This document shows positions 45,260-56,027 of a stretch of DNA of 64,000 nt, piece by piece (the first letter of the stretch is position 1; every line of letters begins with the position of its first letter). The notes under the pieces are model-generated. The model was not told where the DNA came from and made no database searches. It saw only the letters and a program-made list of their open reading frames with translations. The translations under genes were made by a program, and so were the position numbers. Source of the stretch: Anthostomella pinea (Eukaryota > Ascomycota > Sordariomycetes > Xylariales > Xylariaceae); the NCBI GenBank assembly GCA_963556695.1, contig CAUWAG010000020.1, forward strand, positions 6,321,753 to 6,385,752, in the 5' to 3' direction.

Positions 45260-45595
45260 TTGGATTAAAGGTACGCCTAGAAGGCACCTTGACCGGTAGA
45301 CAACGGAACCTAGTTGTTCTGTCCCGATCCAGCCCTCTCTGGCACATACCGCCGGCGGACATCGACCAGGCTTTTGAGATCGTACAAGACACCTCCCCGC
45401 GGCTATTAATGCGGTACTGACACGTCCTCCAGAGCCGGGCGTTCTTCGAGCTGCCTGTAGATGAGAAGCTCAAGTCTCCTTATCCCGCGGCAGATAACCC
45501 ACATCGAGGCTACAGCGCCTTTGGCGTCGAGAATGTCTCAACGCACTCGAATTATGACGCAGAAAATCCGATGCCATTGCTCAAGGACATGAAGG
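45260..45595 (+). pseudogene. 2-oxoglutarate/Fe(II) dioxygenase, N-terminal fragment
   Basis: Frames with IPPADIDQAFEIVQDTSPR and, after a TGA and frame change, AFFELPVDEKLKSPYP and NPHRGYSAFGVENVS correspond to the N-terminal domain of isopenicillin-N-synthase-like oxygenases. The catalytic HxD..H core is absent downstream, where unrelated sequence follows. Such genes often accompany PKS clusters, but this piece is non-functional. Confidence 0.75.
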
Positions 45596-45852
45596 TAGGT
45601 GGCTCCCATCGCCCGTCTCTTCAGATGTGCCTACAAAGTTGCATTGTCTTGCACACACGTTCAGCAACGTGTCTCTCCAGGGTGTCTCTCCAGGGGTGGG
45701 GTGGTTGCCCTCTGGCTCCACCACTATGGCAGACAGACGCGCTGCACCAGGATTTATACCCCTATCTGTCCACAGCAGGTAGACTTAGAACAATAAGCAA
45801 TCAAGCATGTATGAACCGAATATTCCGCATAACAGATTCTCACAATTCGTTA
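45596..45852. other. No recognisable gene
   Basis: Junction between the dioxygenase remnant and the kinase 3' end. Confidence 0.35.
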
Positions 45853-47505
45853 TTAGAAAGGCTCCGTATCTAATATAGCGCCATCACTTTCTTGCGATTG
45901 CTGACTCCCTAGGCTCAATCGCGGGGGCGCCGGCCATTCTGATGTCTCCCACATAGGATGCGCCAGTGCCGCCTGTGCTGTCGGTCTCAACCCAGGTTCC
46001 ATCGACAATAAGTTTTGGACATGGGACTTTTCATCATGCTCAATGTGGTCTTCTGTGCAGAGGTCGTCCAAAATCTGCATAAGCATGCTATGGCGCTTGC
46101 GATCGGTCTTCTCGAGTGGCTTGGGTTGCCGGAGGATATAAAGATGAGCATAGCCCAGGGACCACACGTCGATCGCACTGGTATACTGGTAGCCCTGGCC
46201 TCGCGGCACTCCAGGCTGAAAGTTCCAGACCTCCGGTGCCACGGTGTGGATAGGTCCGATTCCAGTCGCGTGATGACCAGTAGCCTGGATGGCCTTGCCA
46301 AAGTCGCAAATCAAAGCTATCCAAGACGAGGCGCTTATACCGGGTCTTTCCAGCGTGACAAGCAAGTTCTTAGGCGAAATATCCCGGTGCATAACGCCGC
46401 GGGAATGAATATGGGCCAGGCCCTTTGTCACGTCTTGGAAGAGTTTAAGGCGCAATCGCGTGTCTCGATAGGAAGTGAAGAAGCTTTCGAAACTTTGTTC
46501 GGCCAATGGCATTGCCATATAATAATCATCGAGAGGATAAGCAGAGCATGGTGGCGAGTCGCCGTGGCTACACCACGTATCTAAGAAAGGCACGATGTTA
46601 GGGTGTGGTGACAGTAAGCCGGCAATACGAATCTCGTTTTTCAGGTCCTGGGTATCTGCCAATCGCTTGCTATGGGCTACCTTGATGGCGACAGGTAGCC
46701 CATTAGTAGCGTTCACGCCCACACTGATGCGGCCGAAGGAGCCCGCTGCGAGTATCTTCCGGTGGATGATATAGTTGTTCGTGCGTTGGTGCTCGTCTTT
46801 CGGAACCACGTCGAGATGAACATTTGGCAGAAGTCCGTCTCCCTGTGAAAAATACTGGGCGCGATTGACAGTATAGCGGGCTTCGTGTTCGATGGCAACG
46901 TCAAGCACGAAATCGAGTTGCCTAAGCCCGAATCGTAATCGGTTGCGCTTCATCCATAACACACACTGGTCACCCCGTTGAAGGGTCAAGTCTCCACCAG
47001 AACCTAGTCCAGACAAGTACTGGATGGGACAGTTTGGAGACACGGCCTTGAGTATGAAGGCCCCGGACTGCCCTTCGACCCAGATCAGAGCCACCACCGG
47101 CGCCGGGAGTATTGCTTTGCTGGCTTTGACGAGGATGTCGACGTTTCTATCCTTTAGCTTGCTCGACCCGCGCCCGATGACCCAGCTGCGGAACGGCCCA
47201 GTCCGTTCTTGGGAGAGGTCGAGAACAAAGCGGTGCCGTTCTTTATTAGCGCCAGATATGGGAATCTGACCTATTGCAGATCCCAGGGGAACCGCTGCTA
47301 TCTCCTCGGCGTCCGTATTTGCTTCGCTTTCAATACTCTCGAGGAACTGGCGGTGATGTTTATGGCTGTCGGAGTCGGCCATGATAATTGAAGCACACTT
47401 AGCCACAACATCCTGAGCAAGGTCGTTGTCTGGCGACAGTGTCAATAGTCGCGTTGGACTTAACAAGGCATCCATGGCGGCAAGTCTAAGTATGCAATGG
47501 ACCAA
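45853..47505 (-). CDS. FHA-domain Ser/Thr protein kinase (Rad53/Chk2-like layout)
   Basis: 550 aa, single exon, intact. Residues about 65-170 look like a forkhead-associated phosphopeptide-binding domain (WVIGRGSSKLKDRNVDI). The kinase domain follows from about 230 to 525, with glycine loop AAGSFGRISVG, VAIK lysine, HRDISPKNLL, CDFGKA, APEVW and DVWSLGY. All catalytic residues are present, so an active kinase is likely. The FHA-then-kinase order is that of DNA-damage checkpoint kinases, but the sequence belongs to the expanded fungal subtelomeric set and its target is unknown. It is divergent from 47800. Confidence 0.9.
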   Translation of the reverse strand: MVHCILRLAAMDALLSPTRLLTLSPDNDLAQDVVAKCASIIMADSDSHKHHRQFLESIESEANTDAEEIAAVPLGSAIGQIPISGANKERHRFVLDLSQERTGPFRSWVIGRGSSKLKDRNVDILVKASKAILPAPVVALIWVEGQSGAFILKAVSPNCPIQYLSGLGSGGDLTLQRGDQCVLWMKRNRLRFGLRQLDFVLDVAIEHEARYTVNRAQYFSQGDGLLPNVHLDVVPKDEHQRTNNYIIHRKILAAGSFGRISVGVNATNGLPVAIKVAHSKRLADTQDLKNEIRIAGLLSPHPNIVPFLDTWCSHGDSPPCSAYPLDDYYMAMPLAEQSFESFFTSYRDTRLRLKLFQDVTKGLAHIHSRGVMHRDISPKNLLVTLERPGISASSWIALICDFGKAIQATGHHATGIGPIHTVAPEVWNFQPGVPRGQGYQYTSAIDVWSLGYAHLYILRQPKPLEKTDRKRHSMLMQILDDLCTEDHIEHDEKSHVQNLLSMEPGLRPTAQAALAHPMWETSEWPAPPRLSLGSQQSQESDGAILDTEPF

Positions 47506-47799
47506 AAAAGGGGTCTTGAACGATCTATCAGTCTACCTAGGAGGTAGGTAAGTGACCTGCACAACCGTCGGGAATATCATGATACCCCAGCCCCAGCTTG
47601 GTCACTTGCGGGGGAGCTGGCGGACTTTACCCCGCATGAGTATCATCGAACGAAACGATTAACATCAGCCACAATAGCCACACTGTGGCTGCTTCGTCTT
47701 CCCAATACCGGTGCCATAACCCACGGTGGATCGCTATGTATCCTCCATCTCAGATGCCAGCACGATCTTAAACCTTTACTTGCCAGCACTCTATTCATC
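47506..47799. promoter_or_regulatory. Divergent promoter region
   Basis: 294 bases lie between the FHA kinase (minus strand) and the 231-aa orphan (plus strand). No specific site was recognised. Confidence 0.35.
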
Positions 47800-48495
47800 A
47801 TGTCGAGATCCCGCCAAACCATACGTTCGAACCGACAGCGAGAAGCTGATTTCGCTGAGCTAGTCAGATTACAAAACCGCCTTTACCGACCAACCTCTCC
47901 TACTCCATCGACATCCTCCTCCGAATATTCCGCCGGCGTGGTAGAAGCGGTGAAAGAAACGCTGGCAAATCACAGACCTTCTGACTGGGCACGCTGGTAC
48001 CCGAACATGGGTTTGGACGACTCGTTTTGGGGGTCATACAGGACGAAAGGCACATACGCCGGTCTCTCGAATGCGCCACCCAGCGAGACTTGCAGCTGCG
48101 AGATGGAACAGCGCTCCGAGCCACGAGACGATGACAGATCAAAGCAACGCCCCCATCGATGTCTACACGACCTAACCCCAAGCCCTTCATCTTCACCTTT
48201 TAAGGTACCGCCTCCCAACGAGCTGCAACCTTCAGCGCCTACTCCATCCTCGCAACGCGAACAGCGTATCGAACGTCCATCGACACCTACCACCAATCAG
48301 CAACTACAAATGCAGCGCGAACGCCGAGTCCCTGGGGCGCAAATACCAACCGCTTTCCGCACAACTCGAGCCACATTACACCGGGTAACAAGGGAGACAC
48401 GTCGGAAGGCAGGACGAATGAATCAGGGCATGGATCTCTGGGAACTTGACCATCGTGGTAGGCCGCGTCGAAGTCGTCGCGCAAAAGAGCCTTAG
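47800..48495 (+). CDS. Orphan disordered basic protein, 231 aa
   Basis: An intact frame from ATG 47800 (MSRSRQTIRSNRQREADF). An N-terminal helix contains ADFAELVRLQNRLYRP and a short ordered block contains SDWARWYPNMGLDDSFWGSY. The rest is Ser/Pro/Gln/Arg-rich, ending in a basic cluster (RGRPRRSRRAKEP) that could act as a nuclear signal. No domain was recognised. Head-to-head placement with the FHA kinase may mean shared regulation. Confidence 0.6.
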   Translation: MSRSRQTIRSNRQREADFAELVRLQNRLYRPTSPTPSTSSSEYSAGVVEAVKETLANHRPSDWARWYPNMGLDDSFWGSYRTKGTYAGLSNAPPSETCSCEMEQRSEPRDDDRSKQRPHRCLHDLTPSPSSSPFKVPPPNELQPSAPTPSSQREQRIERPSTPTTNQQLQMQRERRVPGAQIPTAFRTTRATLHRVTRETRRKAGRMNQGMDLWELDHRGRPRRSRRAKEP

Positions 48496-49159
48496 GTTGG
48501 AAGTACGATATGTCCGAGAGGTTACGTATCATCGTCTATTTGCTTTCCTGGGTCTAGGATTTCATGAGGGTGCAATGGTTTCTGAGGGCGTTGAACGGTA
48601 CTGGACCCCCCGCCCATTTGGCTGGCTACGTCTACGTGTACTTGGGCCCAGGTGAATCACAATATTTAGAGGTAATTGGACGTGTCGATCCTGACCATTC
48701 AATTTCAAGAAGTGTACAGCAGGGTTATGAAAGCGATATGCATCTCACCATGTAATCCAACATGTCCGCTCCGGATATGCATGCGAGACTACCCATTACG
48801 AAATAGACAACAGAGGTGTATGTTTCGCATGTAGGTATATGGGTATACCAGCTGTATAAGGTAATAGACGGGTGAAGAGAAGACCAGGTGATGATAAATG
48901 CTATCAGTCTATCGATTGTATTCTATCTTCTTGTATCCGCGGTGTTCTGATGTCTGGAGGCCGTGAACCAACTGCATCTTGTTCTTCAGCCAGACCTCTG
49001 GTACGCAGATTGGACATTGCGTCCCGTCGTCAGCATCTAGCTTCGTCAGGTGTGACTTCATATGCCTCGCTGCCATGCGCGTATTGGAAAATTGACGACA
49101 GAGTTGGGTCAGATTTGGGTCGTTCAGGGGCAGAGTGAGTGGCTTCCCCATACAAATGA
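48496..49159. other. No recognisable gene
   Basis: Short overlapping frames only. Confidence 0.35.
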
Positions 49160-49695
49160 AACATCTTGTCAGCCTTTCGCCTAACGAGCTTCTTGTATTT
49201 CTTGACGACGGGTACATGTGGGTGTGAGTGGTATGCCTTGCCGTTGGTCTTGACCGTAAGAGCGAATATGCTCTTGGCGTCCAACTTTGCCTTGACCGTT
49301 TCGAGGGCATCCTCATCACCGCTCAGTCTGACGCCAGAAGGCGAGTTGTGACAAGCAGTAAATAACCACCTTGCCCGCGACGTCGGACAGGTAGGGCTCA
49401 ACCGCTTCGGCACCAAGACCGATAGCCATGATGGCACCGCCGGTGTTAATGTCCTTGACCACCTTGTTACGGTAGTAGGCCACGATAATGGCCTCCTTGG
49501 CCGACACAAGGAAAGCAGCATAGGCTGCCGCGATCTCACCAGAGTTGTGGCCAACCGTGACCACAGATTTAACGCCCCAAGCCGCGGGAATCTGGACGAC
49601 GGTAACTTGTATGGCGGTACACAGGAGCTGAGAGAATTCAGCTTCGCTTACAGGGAAATTCTCGGGGTTGTCGAGGAGGACGTCCTAGTCGGGAC
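49160..49695 (-). pseudogene. PKS acyltransferase domain fragment
   Basis: Reading leftwards: EFSQLLCTAIQVTVVQIP, the active-site block TVGHNSGEIAAAYAAF, then GGAIMAIGLGAEAVEPYL, and after a one-base shift ACHNSPSGVRLSGDEDAL and NGKAYHSH. This is the malonyl-CoA acyltransferase domain of a highly reducing PKS. The catalytic serine of GHSxG has become Asn (GHN), which alone would abolish loading. KS, DH and the remaining domains are absent. It is a separate remnant from the PKS at 1-2934. Confidence 0.88.
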
Positions 49696-49699
49696 CGTC

Positions 49700-49900
49700 A
49701 GGCAGGTCGAGGCTTCTTATGCTAATTGGCCTTCTTCCGACCCTGGCAGGCACTTCCCCGTGATGACGAGCCTTCTAGCTTGGCAGAAGCGCATTCGTAG
49801 CGCACTGAAGGATCTTGGATTCGTAGTCGCGGTATCATTGTGATTAGCTATGTCGATGACTTCCTTATTTTCGGAGCTAGTCGGGAATGAGAAACTCCAT
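49700..49900 (+). mobile_element. Copia RT fragment (YVDD block)
   Basis: SLLAWQKRIRSALKDLGF and, in another frame, GIIVISYVDDFLIFGASRE are consecutive copia RT blocks. It may be from the same family as 44548-44815, which carries the preceding blocks. Confidence 0.6.
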
Positions 49901-50084
49901 GGCACCGCCTACACCATCAGCCATGCGGTGGTCGACGAGTTTCTCAATCTCGTATTCTCTACCATTAGCGCTATCTTCCGTGTAGCTGGGTGCGGGACTC
50001 GATGCTTTTCTGTCGCCTCTCAAATGGATCTTGTGGATTGGTTCGATATCCGTGGCTGAACTGGGAGTTACGAGGTCAACCCCA

Positions 50085-50172
50085 AGAAGGTTGTTGTTGT
50101 TATATTTAACGCCAGGGGATCAAGCCGCTACGCGGCGATCGCGAGAAGGGCATACAGGCGTGCTGGGCTAGG
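50085..50172 (-). mobile_element. 3' end of second LINE family
   Basis: Reverse complement of the 7008-7126 type: AGCACGCCTG.., CCCCTGGCGTTAAAT, then an AAC-triplet tail. Confidence 0.6.
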
Positions 50173-50214
50173 AAGTACCAATACGGTATGTTACAAGGAA
50201 CTCACTGACCCGAA

Positions 50215-50406
50215 TAAACGAGATGGCGGGTGCACGCCTATCTGCATCGTAGCAACCATCGGCGAAACAGAGATTATACGACTCATTTTGGAAAGGCTCG
50301 GCACTGATCTTAACATGACGGACTCGGAAGGCAGGACGGCATTATGGCACGCGATAGCCGGAGGAAACCATTCAGTATCAGAACTACTCCTAACGCAAGA
50401 AGATAC
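50215..50406 (+). pseudogene. Ankyrin-repeat fragment
   Basis: The frame reads GGCTPICIVATIGETEIIRLIL, then DLNMTDSEGRTALWHAIAGG and SVSELLL, which is about two ankyrin repeats. It is cut on the right by a LINE-A fragment and on the left by LINE tail sequence. It is probably from an NLR or other large repeat protein. Confidence 0.75.
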
Positions 50407-51465
50407 CAGAGCTATCCTGCCGGTCTGGAAAACACACCCTGGACATATCCTATACTTTGAATCACAGATTCCTCCAGCAGGAATTCTTACAGAGTCAATA
50501 AGAAGACGTCACGGCCTCCGACTCGGAAGAGTATACCAGAGACACCCTCTTGTTGGCAGGCTCCAAATCCAAGCTCGCAAAGAACCAACAAGGCTACAAA
50601 TGAGCTTCCAACTAGTCCCCAACTTCCAGAGACCAATACTCACCAAGCCATCATGGAAGAAGCCACCAGCCCGTAAAGACAAGGACAAAGAAATAAAGCT
50701 CTTCAAGTAATAATTACAGGAGAGAAATGCGAACATTGACCTCGTCATCTACTCAGATGGATCACAGTTGGACGACCAAGGCACAACCCGCACTGGATGG
50801 GGTTATACTATCAAGAAAGGCGGCACTACACAAGAAGTATACCGGGGAAGGGGCAGACTTCTGCAAGCAGAAATAGTGGATGCCGAAGTCCATAGTACTC
50901 TCCAAGGTCTTGTAATAATCAGGGTAATTGGATACAGAAAACAGCTATATGTCTGCCTGGACAACACATCAGTGGTGGATGGGCTCAATGGGACTCCACC
51001 CGAGACATCACAGAACATTTTTTTGCGATTCCAAGAACTCGCCACAGCACACACTCCTGGAGTGACCGTTAAGTGGATTCCTGGACACAGAGATATTGAT
51101 GGTAACGAAGCTGCCAACATATTAATAAAAGAGGGTGCTATGCTAGAAACAGACACAACAAACCTTCCTATAATCTCTTGGGTCAAGAGAGATCTCAAGA
51201 GAAAGGGCAAGAAAGAGTTCAACCAATAATAAAAAGACCAATCAGAACCTAGATATCAAGAAGTATACTCACATACAGTAACTAAAAGAGGCCTTATATC
51301 TTTTATGAGGAGCACTCTATACAGACTTCTAGCGGCCAAATCTGGACATGGCGACTTTGCCAGATACCACGAACGTTTTGGGCATACAGACTCGAATAAC
51401 CACTGCAGCTGTGGTGAAAAGAAAACATCACAACATACTTTCTTTTGTAAGAGACTGGGGAAAAA
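50407..51465 (+). mobile_element. LINE-A fragment (RT end, RNase H, Cys motif)
   Basis: This matches copy 1 from about 37985 to 39044. Several Trp and Gln codons have become TAA, for example near 50708 and 51228, and CTAGCAAAA has become TTAATAAAA, consistent with C-to-T/G-to-A mutation. It is truncated at both ends and has no AAAC tail. Confidence 0.9.
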
Positions 51466-52009
51466 TGCGCGAGCTGACTCCGCGCCGAAGCAGGGAGTGC
51501 GTCAGGACTGTGCCAAGTCAATTTATTCATAAAATGCAACAGTCCATACGTTAAGATTGCCATTATCCAGTGATATGTACCACTCGACATATCCTGACTA
51601 TATCAATATACAAGATAGTTAATAAAAGATAGTTAATACAAGGATGTTTGTCTCCTTTATCGACCGTGTGCCTTGATGGCTCCTGACGCAGTGGAGCAGA
51701 AGTTACACAATACGATCTTCTTTCGCGTTACAGAGCTGGAACCGCACAATCCAAGTGTGGACTCCAAAAATGTCCTTTGCAACATGCTGCACTCCTGTCG
51801 CAGATTTGTCGCGAGACTCAGCAGGATCCGAAGAGAACGACACCCGCCTTGACAATCGCAGTGTACATGTAGTGCTCAATTACGGACCAGTCACAACGCA
51901 TAATGTCCTTAAATCTAAATGTCCCCCCCCACGCTGCTATCAATTGAACTTGCCTGAAAACCCCGCATTTTTACAAAACTCTTCGTAACGACTACCATTG
52001 TGGTTCATC
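51466..52009. other. Intergenic, nothing recognised
   Basis: Upstream region of the Fta2-like gene. Confidence 0.35.
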
Positions 52010-52935
52010 ATGACAGACTTGGTGAAGACCAACAGACGCCGTCTATCTTCCCCTAAGCTTCCTCTTCCCTCTTGCGAAGGACCAAGGCTTCGTGCGTTCC
52101 AGTACAGAGACAAGCCGATCGAGTGGCTGGGTATGCTAGACGATAGCCCGGAAGTCCCATCTTCCAGTCGTCAAGGGTACGTCTTCAAGGTCAAGGTAAA
52201 CTCGAGAATATACGCCTTAAAGGTTGTAAGTTAAGGTAAAGCGCAAACCTCAAAACAGGACAATATCTCACAAGTCGCTAGTTCAAGTTCTTCAAGCCGA
52301 CCACGTACAGGTGGCATCTCGGTCCGGAGGACGGGAGGAAAGTATCAGATGATACATTGGAGTTCCACACGGATCCGTTCTACGCCGAATGCCGCGCATA
52401 CGGGCGCCTGCAAGAAGCACGGCGGAAGCAGGGCCTCAAACGTCGTGACTTCGCCGACTGCCACGGCTTCCTGGCCTTAAGCAAAAAGGATACAGCATAT
52501 ATCGAGGAGGAGCTAGGGATCGAACTCTGGGATGTCCCCCCAAGCGACGAATACCGCCAGAGAGCACAAGGTAGCCCTATACGCGCCATAGTGAAGGAGT
52601 TCATCACAAGCGATCCAGCCATCGACTCGCGAGCCTTGGCAAAAATGATCAAGGGTCTTGGCTGGATCAACAAGAACGGCGTCCTTGTGTGGGACATACA
52701 TGCCCGCAATTACCGGGGCGGGATCCTCGTCGACTTCGGCTCGTCCTGGACAAGGCCTCATTGCTTATAGGATGCCCTGCCCGAAGATCAGAAGAAAGAC
52801 GTACACTTGAGCGACCGGGCTCGCTTCCAAGACATGGCCGATGACCTCGGCCTCGTGGACGGCACCCATGCAGTGGCAAGCATTGACTACAAGATGAAGT
52901 TGAGACCACGGAAGGAGAAATCATACCCCCGCTAA
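52010..52935 (+). pseudogene. Fta2/kinase-like protein with one internal stop
   Basis: The start is ATG 52010 (MTDLVKTNRRRL). Exon 1 ends at 52225 and a 56-bp intron (52226-52281, GTAAGT..TAG) joins LKV to FKFFKP in frame. The protein follows the fungal family related to kinetochore Sim4 subunit Fta2, an atypical kinase fold: VFKVKVNSRIYALK, ECRAYGRLQEA, IRAIVKEFIT and VDFGSSWTRPH. A TAG at 52768-52770 interrupts it, yet the same frame continues for 54 more codons with typical C-terminal content (ARFQDMADDLGLVDG) to a TAA at 52935. One nonsense change (CAG or TGG origin possible) therefore separates it from a full 289-residue product. Confidence 0.8.
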
Positions 52936-54169
52936 AAGCAGGCTTTCATCAAATGGTACGAGTTTCGTTAGCAGTACGTCCTCGGTCTGTAAATGCAGGA
53001 CCAAAGGTTTCTGTTCTGTAAGCCATCCCTTGTGGAAGATGTCGTCTCGTGTTGTCAGCGGGAATGCTGCCTAAAAAGCTGGTGAGCACGGGTCATCCAG
53101 CAAGCAGTATCGACGCCGGCGCTCTTCCCATGCCAGGGCATAGGAACTTCTCTTCTGATACAGTAAGGAGAATTGCGGATTGGTCGATCTGCGCTGGTTT
53201 GCAGTTTCACCACTCAGCCAGGGCTTAATTTATACCAGATAACTCACCCCCTTGACTATTTACGGCAGTCGATGCAACTTCATATCTATATCAAGATCCG
53301 TGACCATCATCTCATCGGCGCCATGCATGACCTATCTGGCAGCTGGGATGTTCCTCTGGATGTGACTCTACGGACAAAAGGGAGGCATCCAAAGCGTCGA
53401 AGGCTCTCCTTTTGGATAGGATCGTGACCAGCTGCGAACCAGGGGTAATGTGGCAGGTTTTACCAGATAAGGTATGTTACAACACTCGGTCACGAAAAGG
53501 GTTAAGAGTGTCGGCTCCCGCAATAGTCCCTTGCACGAGGCTGGGGTACTCATGCAGTTGGCAGTCTGTGATCCGTACTCTGTATACCAGGACATGTTCA
53601 CAAATATCCATCCTTGAAGGCGAACTGATGCATCTGCTGTGCTTGTACAGGTCTGCTGCTATTCGAAGACAGCTGAAGCTCTTTTGTTTGCAGACATCCA
53701 TGTCCCTGTTCTTGTTCTCGGCAGGATCCATAGAAAGGATGTTTTGAGTAGCATTGTCTGCATCACAGGCACCTCACCATGACCTTGACACCGGCCGGCT
53801 GAGTGCCCGGCTGCCGCGCTTGAGACGTTGCTGCATGAAACCTCCTAGGATCATCGTTATCTCAAGTAAGCTTGAATACAACCCTAATGTTTTCTTCCTA
53901 ATCTGTGTACCCCAGAGTAGATCTCCGGCAGAGTTATGGTCCCTGTCTAGGGCGGGAGACGTTCCGTGATAGTGTCATGGCGGCCAGGACATCCATATAT
54001 TAAGGGAGATATTCTCCCTTGGTGCTCCAGTCATTCCCCGCCTACTCATCATCACCTTCGTTCCTTCTGATACTAAACTTTAGCGAGGAGCTTCTTCCTC
54101 TACGTTCCTTCCCTCCGCTCAAAATTCAGTCTTTCCTTTCCGCCGCACAGCCCAGGAGGTATCCCACCA
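52936..54169. other. No recognisable gene
   Basis: About 1.2 kb with short frames. The last 150 bases are pyrimidine-rich and are probably the promoter and leader of the secreted-protein gene. Confidence 0.4.
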
Positions 54170-55345
54170 ATGGAGTGGTCAAAACTGGTCATACCGGCCC
54201 TCCTAGCGTTCCAAACCACGATAGCAGCCGGCGGCTTTACCGCATTCAAGGACTCGGCTTACACCCAGCCGCTGGAGATCACATCAGACGAAGAGACGAT
54301 CGTGAACACGCTCGTAACCGACCGGTCCATCACGGACTGGGACCTCGCTGCGGGACGATGGTACGACGCCATGGAATACCACAACGCGACCTCGTCGGGG
54401 TCCGCCAGCGGCACGGGGTCGGCAGATGTGTACCTGGAGCGTGAATGATCTTGACGTGGGCTGCCAGCTCATCATGATGAAAGATGTCCAGCAGGCGTGG
54501 CAGACGATCAACCCGCTGCCGGGGAGTCTCATCCTGAGGGTGGCCATGCCCGGATGCTACTATTCGTCGCTAGTGGTATGTTATCTATCTCAGTTGACGA
54601 AGTAGCCATTGATGAGCGGGACCTCGTCGACTCTGCCGGTGAAAAGGCAGAGACCGCTAAGCGTGCCCCCGTCTCCAACGCCGGTCGTGCGGTCGACTAC
54701 GTGAAGGCTTCGAAGAGGATCATTTCCGGCGATCCCCTTGTCGGGCGTGACGATGTGCCTGCGTGTACCATCTCAAGGGGAGCAGGGACTCCCTACAAGA
54801 CCAGCGGGATCCAGCGTTCCGTGACGCAGCCCGAGATCTGCGACACGGGCCCCGGTACGTGCTCGCACTCGGTCTCTGTGAGCACGGAGGCCAGCACGGC
54901 CCTGTCGAAATCGTCGTCGAGTTCCTGGACCGTTACTGGCGGAGGCTCCGTAAGCACCACCGTTAATTTATCTCTTAGGGGTGACGGTTTACTGACGTGC
55001 ATGCGGCTACAGATCGCCGTCGACGCCGGAGTCGACTTCGTCGTCGACACCAAGGTCACGACCACTTTCAGCTACAGCGTTGCCAAGGCGTGGAGCAGTG
55101 AGACAGGGACGACAATTACGACGAGCACCACGAACGGGACGACGCAGACGTTGGTGCTGCAGGTGGGCACCACGGCTTTTTTATCGTTTACGCCCGACTA
55201 CCAGTGCTGGCAGAGCGATGCCAACTGTGGTAAGGATGCGGACGGCAACGATATCATTGTATCGGGTGTCGACTTTTGCCAGCCATTGACTGGCGGCGAT
55301 GGGAAGCTGTCGGGAACTTGCAATGTGGTGTATATCTCCAACTAA
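54170..55345 (+). CDS. Secreted beta-strand-rich protein, effector or pore-former candidate
   Basis: ATG 54170 opens a clear signal peptide (MEWSKLVIPALLAFQTTIAA). After about 80 residues the coding frame changes at MCTWSVNDLDVGCQLIMMKD (54423 onward), through either an unrecognised intron or a frameshift, and again near the GTATGT at 54576. The last part, from about 54600, is Ser/Thr-rich with alternating hydrophobic residues (SSSSWTVTGGGS, then FDYD-like segments, TTTFSYSVAKAWSSETG) and Cys pairs. A 63-bp in-frame intron (54950-55012) is likely. The pattern recalls aerolysin-like beta-hairpin proteins, but this is inferred from composition only. Extracellular location is well supported; function is not. 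Confidence 0.55.
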
Positions 55346-55490
55346 GAGGTGTTGCTTGTAGCTAGGTATGTCGTGATGGGCTGGGCTTTGCTGCTTTCAC
55401 CTTTTCATCCTTTTCCTTCTTGAATTTACTTACTCTTATACTGCATGTATATAGACCTGTTCGGGAATAGCAGTCATTACACCCCTTATG

Positions 55491-55916
55491 TTAACGTCTG
55501 TATAACGTGTCAACCATGTCGAGAGCAACCTTTAACTGAAACGTGTCGCAAGGTTCCAGAATAGAGCGAGCTGACTGCTCCTTGTGATGTCCTGGTTCAT
55601 CGAGGGCCGCCACAAGTCTTATAAGTAGTCCTGGGAAGTCCTCTCTCCACGCGCTTAAGATTGAGTCGATGGATAATGATTCCCCTTGGACGAGCTTTTC
55701 CGAGAACTTATGTACGATCTGCTGGCCGTATGGCGCAATGGTCAAATGCGCCTGGTTGTGTTCTCGTTTGTGCGGTGGGCGACGAGAACAAGTGGGTTCG
55801 AATCCTGTTATGGCCCCCTTCTGACCCGGCTTGTGCGAGTCGACAACCAGCACACGACAGTGGAGAGGCCCCATTATCGCAGAGCCTGATAGCCAAACAG
55901 CTTGTCTCCACAACAC
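55491..55916 (-). CDS. Conserved orphan family, copy 2
   Basis: This is the paralogue of 5644-5961. QIVHKFSEKLVQGES, DFPGLLIRLVAALDEP, SILEPCDTFQLKVALDM and a short basic end mark the shared half. The upstream half overlaps the tRNA-like sequence at 55724-55816 and is unlikely to be coding. Function unknown; probably a 3' remnant. Confidence 0.45.
   Translation of the reverse strand: MLWRQAVWLSGSAIMGPLHCRVLVVDSHKPGQKGAITGFEPTCSRRPPHKREHNQAHLTIAPYGQQIVHKFSEKLVQGESLSIDSILSAWREDFPGLLIRLVAALDEPGHHKEQSARSILEPCDTFQLKVALDMVDTLYRR
55724..55816 (+). tRNA. tRNA-like sequence (degenerate or intron-containing)
   Basis: GGCCGTA pairs with TATGGCC to make a 7-bp acceptor stem with one G-T pair. GCGC..GCGC forms the D stem around AATGGTCAAAT. 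An A box (TGGCGCAATGG) and a perfect B box (GGTTCGAATCC) are present. The central part is a long hairpin (GTTCTCGT/ACGAGAAC) that does not give a standard anticodon arm, and the T stem needs three wobble pairs. It is therefore either an intron-bearing tRNA I could not resolve or a tRNA-derived relic. No anticodon is assigned. Confidence 0.4.
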
Positions 55917-56027
55917 CCACTCTTACGAGGTTTTTCCCCTTGTGGTTTCCCTCGCTAGCAGATAACAAATACCTATTTTACCCACCAATGCGACATATAT
56001 CGAACGGCTACTGGAACGATATGTACA

